Part shown: positions 1 to 5,065 of the stretch, piece after piece
How the letters are laid out: each line of letters starts with the position of its first letter
Numbering within the stretch: position 1 is the stretch's first letter
Source of the DNA: an uncultured Chryseolinea sp.
Lineage (GTDB): Bacteria > Bacteroidota > Bacteroidia > Cytophagales > Cyclobacteriaceae
Length of the DNA: 6,448 bases
Assembly: GCA_946478915.1 (NCBI GenBank)
Contig: CAMLER010000301.1
Location: 1 to 6,448, forward strand
Reading direction: 5' to 3'
Made by a program: the position numbers and the translations under genes
Notes under the pieces: generated by a model
Seen by the model: only the letters and a program-made list of their open reading frames with translations
Database searches by the model: none
Told to the model about the DNA's origin: nothing

Positions 1-2
1 AG

Positions 3-149
3 GTGCATGGTTTCAATCCATTCCCCGCGACTGGTTCACTCCGGGACATCAGCGTTCGCGTTGATGCAAATGGAGGCCACGATAGGCAACAGCAGGCACT
101 GACCGCAACATTAGGAGGTTTCTCAGTTAAGCTGAGCCCGGCTAACTAG
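3..149 (+). CDS. 3' end of an unidentified gene (C-terminal 48 residues)
   Basis: An open frame enters from the left edge and stops at TAG 147-149. The other two plus frames close earlier, at 61-63 and 100-102. The visible peptide begins VHGFNPFPATGSL and ends GGFSVKLSPAN. It alternates polar and hydrophobic residues (RDISVRVDA, GGFSVKL) like the last strands of a beta-sandwich, with one glutamine-rich turn (RQQQ). I do not recognise the family, and 48 residues are too few to assign one. The start and any function lie outside the window. The gene converges on the MBL hydrolase gene, leaving a gap of about 98 bp. That the frame is coding rests on its length to the edge and its plausible composition, not on homology. 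Confidence 0.5.
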   Translation: MHGFNPFPATGSLRDISVRVDANGGHDRQQQALTATLGGFSVKLSPAN

Positions 150-247
150 CCTGACACAAGCCGCAACATGTTAACGTAAAATAGGCACACAGCCGTGACG
201 GAACTCGAAGTCTTATTTAGGAAATGTTTCTATTTTTCCTTGATTGC
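150..247. other. Convergent intergenic region left of the MBL hydrolase gene
   Basis: These 98 bp separate the stop of the partial left gene from the stop of the MBL gene. The best hairpin is a 6-bp A/T-rich stem, AGGAAA (219-224) with TTTCCT (235-240) and a 10-nt loop; it is too weak to call a terminator. No RNA gene or repeat is seen. Confidence 0.5.
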
Positions 248-1357
248 CTAACATAATTCTAACACCATACTCGTTTGGCCCTTCGGCAAATATTCCAGCT
301 CATAACCAAACTTCGACTCAGGGAATTTCTTCAAAAGTTTTTTTGAAGAATCTGTTTCATTGGTACAGATCAGTTTGATTTTTCTTCCCTGTTTCTTTGC
401 ACTCTCTACGATCCAGGCCAACGTTTCGAAATCCGGGTTATCATGTCTTCCATCTGCAGAGATAATGTAAGTGTCTGCCGTTATCACATCAAAAAATTCC
501 GCGGTGGTATTGCGTACACTCCCGTGATGTGGCACCTTAAAAATATCGACATGAATTTTTCCCTCATCGTTGAGAAGTTTTGCCTTCTCCAATCCTTCAA
601 TAATAAAATCTCCCCGGCCATCTCCCGTAAACAAAATTGTTTTGCCTTCACATTCCATCAAGAACATAATGCTGCTCAAATTCGGAACTGACTTATCCAT
701 TTGTGCCAGCAGTTCTCTATCAGTGGTCATTACTTTAGCTTCATTCTTTTTAATCCAGTCCAGCCATTCTTTTTGCAGCTTCTCCAGGTTTTGCTTATTG
801 GGCCCGACGATGGTAAGTTTCAGATTGTCGATTGGAATACATTCCGATATCGTTTCACAGGAAATGATCTCATTATTCGACAACTGATTGATCGGAATAT
901 TTAATAGCATTGCATTTCGTCGTAATGTATCTCCCTGCAACACGCTTTGAATCGCAAGGTGACTTGACGGCATCGTGGAGGCTACATTGTTCACACTCTT
1001 GAACATGTTTTGCAAAGCCTTGGTAACGTTATTACCTCGGGAGATCGTTTGCGAAAATGAGTTTAACCAGAGCTCCTTTATATTGATAACACCTTCTTCT
1101 TCGTCTGCCGCACTCTGCTTCAGGTCCTCAAGCAAATCAAGAAGTCCTACGATATGGTCGCCATCAATATGGCTGAGCACCATGAGATCAATTTGTCCTC
1201 CGTTCTTCTTTATCTTCACAAGCTCGTCGCGCAACGATTCTGAATAAACCCCTCCAGGTCCGCCATCAATGAGCATATACTTCGGATCATTCTTGTCACC
1301 GTACTCTACGATGAGACAGTCGCCAAACTTGGCTTGAACAATTCTTAACGTTAACAT
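248..1357 (-). CDS. ComEC/Rec2-type metallo-beta-lactamase-fold hydrolase
   Basis: This is a 369-residue protein with the metallo-beta-lactamase fold, closest in layout to the stand-alone hydrolase domain of ComEC/Rec2 proteins. In order: an opening strand with the FGDCLIVEY signature (residues 11-19), the IDGG turn with D31, the metal-binding HIDGDH (63-68: H63, D65, D67, H68), a NLSSIMFL strand (226-233), TGD (244-246), the PHHGS loop (276-280), and SADGRHDNPD (300-309) where ComEC proteins usually carry the last histidine. A long insertion (about 80-165) separates the first metal motif from the second half of the fold. The family binds two metal ions, usually zinc, and hydrolyses phosphodiester or other ester bonds; the substrate here is unknown. 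No signal peptide or membrane segment is visible, so it is probably cytoplasmic. The ATG at 1357 lies 7 nt after the stop of the S8 protease gene, with an A-rich leader and no Shine-Dalgarno, so it is the second gene of that operon. All metal ligands I can check are present, so it should be active. Confidence 0.93.
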   Translation of the reverse strand: MLTLRIVQAKFGDCLIVEYGDKNDPKYMLIDGGPGGVYSESLRDELVKIKKNGGQIDLMVLSHIDGDHIVGLLDLLEDLKQSAADEEEGVINIKELWLNSFSQTISRGNNVTKALQNMFKSVNNVASTMPSSHLAIQSVLQGDTLRRNAMLLNIPINQLSNNEIISCETISECIPIDNLKLTIVGPNKQNLEKLQKEWLDWIKKNEAKVMTTDRELLAQMDKSVPNLSSIMFLMECEGKTILFTGDGRGDFIIEGLEKAKLLNDEGKIHVDIFKVPHHGSVRNTTAEFFDVITADTYIISADGRHDNPDFETLAWIVESAKKQGRKIKLICTNETDSSKKLLKKFPESKFGYELEYLPKGQTSMVLELC

Positions 1358-1364
1358 ATATTTT

Positions 1365-3599
1365 TTAAAGGGGAGTAAGTTGAGACGCCAGATTCCCGGT
1401 CACTACCAAAGCAAAATCCTGCGGACTGAAAATAATGTTGGCAGCCTGAACCGCGATTACATATTCGCCGGCCTTAACATTATCTACTCGGATAATTTCG
1501 ACATTATTATCGCGATCAAAGGTTGTAATAGTTCTGGGTAGTTCTGCGTTTCCAGTCCACTTTTGCTGTTGCTCCTTATGCATCAGGAACAAATTCAGAT
1601 TATTCTGTAAGCCTCTGCCCGGAGGGTCTGTCCAGCATAAACATAAACGCAGCGGTAAGCCTTCCTTTACAGAAACTGAAAAAATAAATCGCTCACCTGT
1701 ACTGTTGAACTGCATCTCGGATTGTTTCCATGAATCAACAAATGCCACTCTAAGATCCTTCTGCAATTCATTTGGCATGGCATTCTTCATGTCAACACAA
1801 CCGAACCCCTGGTGGAAATTGGGGATAAATGCGTGGTCGGCTAAAGCGTCGTTTCCACGCAAGGTTTTGGTACTATTAATGATCGCCGCCTTTAATAATG
1901 CGGCGCTAGGCTTATGGGAAAAAGCCTTGACAAAAAATTCGCGCATCAGAACCGCAAATCCGGAAACGATCGGTGCCGACATACTGGTACCGCCCATGAA
2001 AGCATACATTCTGTTTTTTGGATACGGTCCCCAAAAGTTAGATGTCGGTGCGATGCTGGATTTTGTTGAAGCGATATCCGTGCCCGGCGCCACTACATCC
2101 GGTTTGATACGGCTTTCATTTCCGCACGGGCCGCGGCTGCTAAATCCGGCAAGGCATTCCACATTCCCGGAAATTTTTTCGCCCCACATTGGATTTTCAG
2201 GATAAACATCCGGCCATGCCTGGCCCCAGGTAAGGGAGGCAAAACCTCCGCTCACCCGGCTGCTCCTGCTTGCACCAACGGTGAGCGCATTTTTTGCAGT
2301 GGCCGGAGATCCCAGCGACAGCCAGTCAACAAAACCCGGATTGCTGTTTCTGGGTTGGGCCGCCGTTCCTTCGTTACCACCGGAAATAACTATCAGCATA
2401 TCCTTGTGGTTGTAAACGAATTCGTCGACTTCAAGAGAATTGAAGAGGTATTCAGACTCCGCCATTGCGCCCCAACTATTATTGTGAATTCTTACGCCCT
2501 CGTCGTACGCTTCCTGAAAAAGGTCGCGCAAGTCAAGAGGTAAACCACCGAGACTTCCTTCTTCATCCATCACGGACTGAAAAAACAATTTAGCCTTGGG
2601 AGCAAGTCCCTTGATCAACCCGTTCGAAGCACTTCCGTCACCTACGATTGATCCCGAGACGTGCGTACCATGACCGTTAGGGTCGCTGGGGTCTCCACGA
2701 CGTCCCAACGCAGAAACCTTGTGCAACTGACCGCGCAGATCAGGATGATTTACGTCAATACCTGTATCGGCAACACCGACAAGCTGACCCTCTCCTTGAT
2801 ACGGAATGTTGATATTTATACCGCTCCCATTCTGTCTTTCAATATTCAGAAAGAGTCTCGCCTTATCATTGTGAAGTTCGGGTTTGATAAACTCCTCAAT
2901 AAGATCGACTCCCGCAATTTTCCGGAGCTCCGTAATAATTGCTGTACCAGACAATCGTACACGCAATTTACCTGGCCGCGACGCAAGTACCGGGATTCCT
3001 TTGTTTTCAAAAAAGCTTACGATTTCATCAGTTTGAGTTTCATTAACACGGACGTCGTAAATAGCAATTTTGGTGGCCACAGCATCAAATACATCTAAAC
3101 TCGGAATCACAGATCGCTTGACGATCACTTCGGTGTCCGTAGATTCAAACGGCCTGGCGCTGACCACAAAATCCAGTGACTGCAAGAATGCGATGTCCTG
3201 GGTTGTCTCAACCTTGTAAATATTATGCTGGAAGTATTCAAGTATTCTGACACTCTCTTCCTCTAGTTTCTTTTTCCATGTTGGTAACAGCACTCCTTTG
3301 ATTTGCATCAGGTAAAGATTCTTTTTCGGAACCGGACCAATGCTGGAGGGATCATTTTGATAGTGAAACACTCTTGTACCTGAATCCGGCCAAAGGTTTT
3401 TGCTCAAACCATCCTGAGCACCGGAAGGTGTCTGCATGATATCAACAAGTATACCCTTCTTTTTCAATTGGGCTAAATCATTCATTTTAATTAGCCCAAA
3501 AATAAAGCTGGCAGTTTTCTCTTTTACGGTAACGAATTGAAGAATTAATTCTTCCTCCTCTTTTCCATAATAGTAAGCAAGTATGGGGATTTCACGCAT
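1365..3599 (-). CDS. S8 (subtilisin/KP-43-like) serine peptidase with long N-terminal region
   Basis: This is a 744-residue subtilase. The catalytic domain (about 265-610) has the full set: D278 in GVADTGID, H310 in GHGTHVSG, the oxyanion asparagine N409 in SGGNEG, and nucleophile S539 in GGTSMSAP. The C-terminal 125 residues or so (612-736) form the jelly-roll domain typical of KP-43-like proteases, with CWTDPP, a DRDNNVE block, and GEYVIAVQAANI near the end. The N-terminus is unusually long. Residues 95-150 (a Trp/Leu pattern, ILEYFQHNIY, then LDFVVSARPF) and about 176-240 (IYDVRV to VDLIEEF) each resemble the small alpha/beta propeptide-like modules found before such proteases. No signal peptide is seen; the first residues (MREIPILAYYYGKEEEE) are charged, so it may act in the cytoplasm or be exported by another route. 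The start at 3599 is fixed by an in-frame TAA at 3603-3605. It leads the operon with the MBL hydrolase. The target is unknown. Confidence 0.95.
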   Translation of the reverse strand: MREIPILAYYYGKEEEELILQFVTVKEKTASFIFGLIKMNDLAQLKKKGILVDIMQTPSGAQDGLSKNLWPDSGTRVFHYQNDPSSIGPVPKKNLYLMQIKGVLLPTWKKKLEEESVRILEYFQHNIYKVETTQDIAFLQSLDFVVSARPFESTDTEVIVKRSVIPSLDVFDAVATKIAIYDVRVNETQTDEIVSFFENKGIPVLASRPGKLRVRLSGTAIITELRKIAGVDLIEEFIKPELHNDKARLFLNIERQNGSGININIPYQGEGQLVGVADTGIDVNHPDLRGQLHKVSALGRRGDPSDPNGHGTHVSGSIVGDGSASNGLIKGLAPKAKLFFQSVMDEEGSLGGLPLDLRDLFQEAYDEGVRIHNNSWGAMAESEYLFNSLEVDEFVYNHKDMLIVISGGNEGTAAQPRNSNPGFVDWLSLGSPATAKNALTVGASRSSRVSGGFASLTWGQAWPDVYPENPMWGEKISGNVECLAGFSSRGPCGNESRIKPDVVAPGTDIASTKSSIAPTSNFWGPYPKNRMYAFMGGTSMSAPIVSGFAVLMREFFVKAFSHKPSAALLKAAIINSTKTLRGNDALADHAFIPNFHQGFGCVDMKNAMPNELQKDLRVAFVDSWKQSEMQFNSTGERFIFSVSVKEGLPLRLCLCWTDPPGRGLQNNLNLFLMHKEQQQKWTGNAELPRTITTFDRDNNVEIIRVDNVKAGEYVIAVQAANIIFSPQDFALVVTGNLASQLTPL
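2880..3317 (-). other. Two propeptide-like modules at the N-terminus of the S8 peptidase
   Basis: Residues 95-150 and 176-240 of the protease each show the pattern of subtilase propeptide or inhibitor-I9-like modules: a strand, a helix with a conserved Glu/Leu spacing, a strand ending in a 'K-x-R-V-x-L' or 'N-x-Y-x-V' edge, a second helix, and a closing strand of the 'V-x-x-I/V-E' or 'FVVSARP' type. KP-43 relatives often carry such a pre-region that chaperones or inhibits the enzyme. Two in tandem, in a protein without a signal peptide, suggest a regulated zymogen. This is pattern reading, not a profile match. Confidence 0.45.
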
Positions 3600-3820
3600 A
3601 AATTATGAAGTTAATGGAGACGTGAACTGAAGGATAAATGACTGCTAAACTGTGGAAGACCACCTTGAATTCAGCTCTTGAAGTTATGACAAATATCAGG
3701 ATAATGGAGAAGGGGATCCCAAATATTTTCGCACCTTTTTACAGGGATTCGACATGAATTAGCCAATTCTTTTAACTAGCTTCAGTGTATCATCCACGCA
3801 TTTCTTGTGGTGAACCGTAA
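3600..3820. promoter_or_regulatory. Divergent intergenic region between S8 operon and ion-channel gene
   Basis: These 221 bp must hold the promoters for both directions. I found no clean match on either strand to the Bacteroidota consensus (TTG, about 19 bp, TAnnTTTG); GATATTTG on the minus strand near 3687-3694 differs by one base but has no well-placed TTG. Three short dyads are visible: TGAATTCA (3666-3673), GGGATCCC (3713-3720) and GAATT-AGCC-AATTC (3756-3769), the last followed by a short T run. Any could be an operator, or chance in A/T-rich DNA. No small ORF or RNA gene is apparent. Confidence 0.4.
3809..3813 (+). promoter_or_regulatory. Partial ribosome binding site (GGTGA) of the ion-channel gene
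   Basis: GGTGA sits 7 nt before ATG 3821 and can pair with the UCACC of the anti-Shine-Dalgarno sequence. An in-frame TAA (3818-3820) directly abuts the ATG, so translation cannot start further upstream. The other two starts in this window have no such motif. Confidence 0.45.
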
Positions 3821-5023
3821 ATGAAAAATAGGTTATTAATCACCTTCATTTTTCTTAACCTCCCGGTATCATTGTGCGCTAAATCAAGAGTTGATCTGGA
3901 CTCAATGAAAAAAGTCGAGATCGGCATTTATATCACGAGTATCCATAACATTGATTTTAAGGAAATGGAATATGACATGACCTTTTGGCTATGGGTGAGG
4001 TATTCAAATCGGAAATTTGATCTTGAAAATAATCTCGAAATACCTAATGCAAAATCCTTCGTTAAAGAATACCTCTATGTCGAGGACGATACTATACATG
4101 GCGATGTCTACATTTTAATGAAAATTCAAACCGTAATGAAGGATAGTTGGCGAATCAAAAATTTTCCTTTTGATCGACAGATATTATGGCTTACGATAGA
4201 AAATTCAAATTCTGACTTTGAGGTTGAAAACTTAGTATTTGTTCGTGACTCTTTAGGATCTGGAATCCACGAACCGGGTAAAGGGAGATGGGCATCAATA
4301 CCTGGCTGGGAGATCGATAGTAGCCGGGTGAAATATCTAGTAGACACATCTGAATACAAAACAACATTCGGTTTCGCCCCGATGACTAATAGAAAAACCC
4401 TTGAAGGCAAAGACTCTTCAAGCTATTACAGTGCGTTTAAGTGTAGAATTCCTATTACTCGTGTCGAGCCGTGGCTACTTTTCTTTAAAATCTTTCTTGG
4501 GATGTATGTAGCCTTTTTTACAGCGTATTTATGTTTTTACATTCGGCCTGGTAACTATGACTCACGTTTTCAGTTAAACGTTGGCGCTTTGTTCGCCGCT
4601 ATCGGTAACAAGTACATAATAGAGTCATCCCTGCCGGAAAGCGCTTCATTTACATTAGTCGACGCGCTTCATGCTCTCACGCTTTTCGCCATCTTGTTAG
4701 GGATAGGTGCTACAGCCATTTCGTTATACATAAAAAATAGGTTTAAAAAATATGACTCTTTTACTTTCGATATGATAGCCGGGCACCTATTGCTTTTGCT
4801 TTACACCCTTTGGAATATTTATCTAATTTGGCAAGCAGCATCTAATAGTCCTGTCAGTTGGATGACGTTAGCAATAATTGCAGTTTTACTCATCGCAGTA
4901 ATTATTGGTTTGCTCAGGATAGTCGTACCCCTCGGTATTCGGAGCCCACAGGGAAAACGTGAGCCCGTCAGGAAATCACGCACGCCGGTGACGGCGCAGA
5001 CCGGTCCCGTTAATTCCAATTGA
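3821..5023 (+). CDS. Pentameric ligand-gated ion channel (bacterial Cys-loop receptor homologue)
   Basis: This is a 400-residue membrane protein of the pLGIC superfamily (relatives of GLIC, ELIC and animal glycine/nicotinic receptors). Residues 1-20 are a signal peptide, probably cleaved after A20 (SLCA). The extracellular beta-sandwich spans about 30-214 and contains IGIYITSIHNIDF (34-46), the tryptophan-rich strand WLWVRY (56-61), and the family hallmark FPFDRQ (115-120). The flanking Cys-loop cysteines are absent, as is normal in prokaryotic members; the only cysteines are C19, C208 and C238. M1 is about 217-241, M2 249-268, the LP turn 271-272, M3 278-304 and M4 about 316-340. A further hydrophobic stretch at 347-373 is unexpected, followed by a basic/polar tail. 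The protein should form a pentameric channel in the inner membrane with its ligand domain in the periplasm. Ligand and ion selectivity are unknown. It is transcribed divergently from the S8/MBL operon. The start is fixed by the abutting in-frame stop and the signal peptide. Confidence 0.92.
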   Translation: MKNRLLITFIFLNLPVSLCAKSRVDLDSMKKVEIGIYITSIHNIDFKEMEYDMTFWLWVRYSNRKFDLENNLEIPNAKSFVKEYLYVEDDTIHGDVYILMKIQTVMKDSWRIKNFPFDRQILWLTIENSNSDFEVENLVFVRDSLGSGIHEPGKGRWASIPGWEIDSSRVKYLVDTSEYKTTFGFAPMTNRKTLEGKDSSSYYSAFKCRIPITRVEPWLLFFKIFLGMYVAFFTAYLCFYIRPGNYDSRFQLNVGALFAAIGNKYIIESSLPESASFTLVDALHALTLFAILLGIGATAISLYIKNRFKKYDSFTFDMIAGHLLLLLYTLWNIYLIWQAASNSPVSWMTLAIIAVLLIAVIIGLLRIVVPLGIRSPQGKREPVRKSRTPVTAQTGPVNSN

Positions 5024-5065
5024 GAATTTCTTGCGACTGTACAGCCGGAATTTGTTGATTCAGAA
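5024..5065. other. Convergent gap between ion-channel and M35-like genes
   Basis: Only 42 bp separate the two stop codons (TGA ending at 5023 and, on the minus strand, TAG starting at 5068). A bidirectional terminator would be expected here, but I see no GC stem with a T run; the only symmetry is the 8-bp CTGTACAG (5037-5044). Confidence 0.5.

Noticed and set aside
125..147. Imperfect hairpin (AGTTA-A-GCT / GGCTAACT) over the stop of the left partial gene
   Set aside because: The stem has a bulge and a G-T pair, there is no T run after it, and it lies in coding sequence, so it does not support a terminator.
219..240. AGGAAA/TTTCCT stem as terminator for the S8-MBL operon
   Set aside because: Six mostly A/T pairs with a 10-nt loop are too weak, and the minus-strand downstream sequence has no T run.
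2661..3098. Plus-strand open frame of 145 codons inside the S8 protease gene
   Set aside because: It lies wholly opposite the conserved protease coding sequence and its translation has no recognisable domain; it is a shadow frame. The same holds for plus-strand frames at 443-1247, 1705-2205 and 2355-2543.
4126..4410. Minus-strand frames opposite the ion channel (4126-4410, 4819-5091) and the frame at 5542-5742
   Set aside because: They overlap well-supported genes in other frames and show no domain or start signal.
4983..4996. CGCCG-GTGA-CGGCG hairpin near the 3' end of the ion-channel gene
   Set aside because: It is inside the reading frame and has no following T run; a short GC stem like this is expected by chance.
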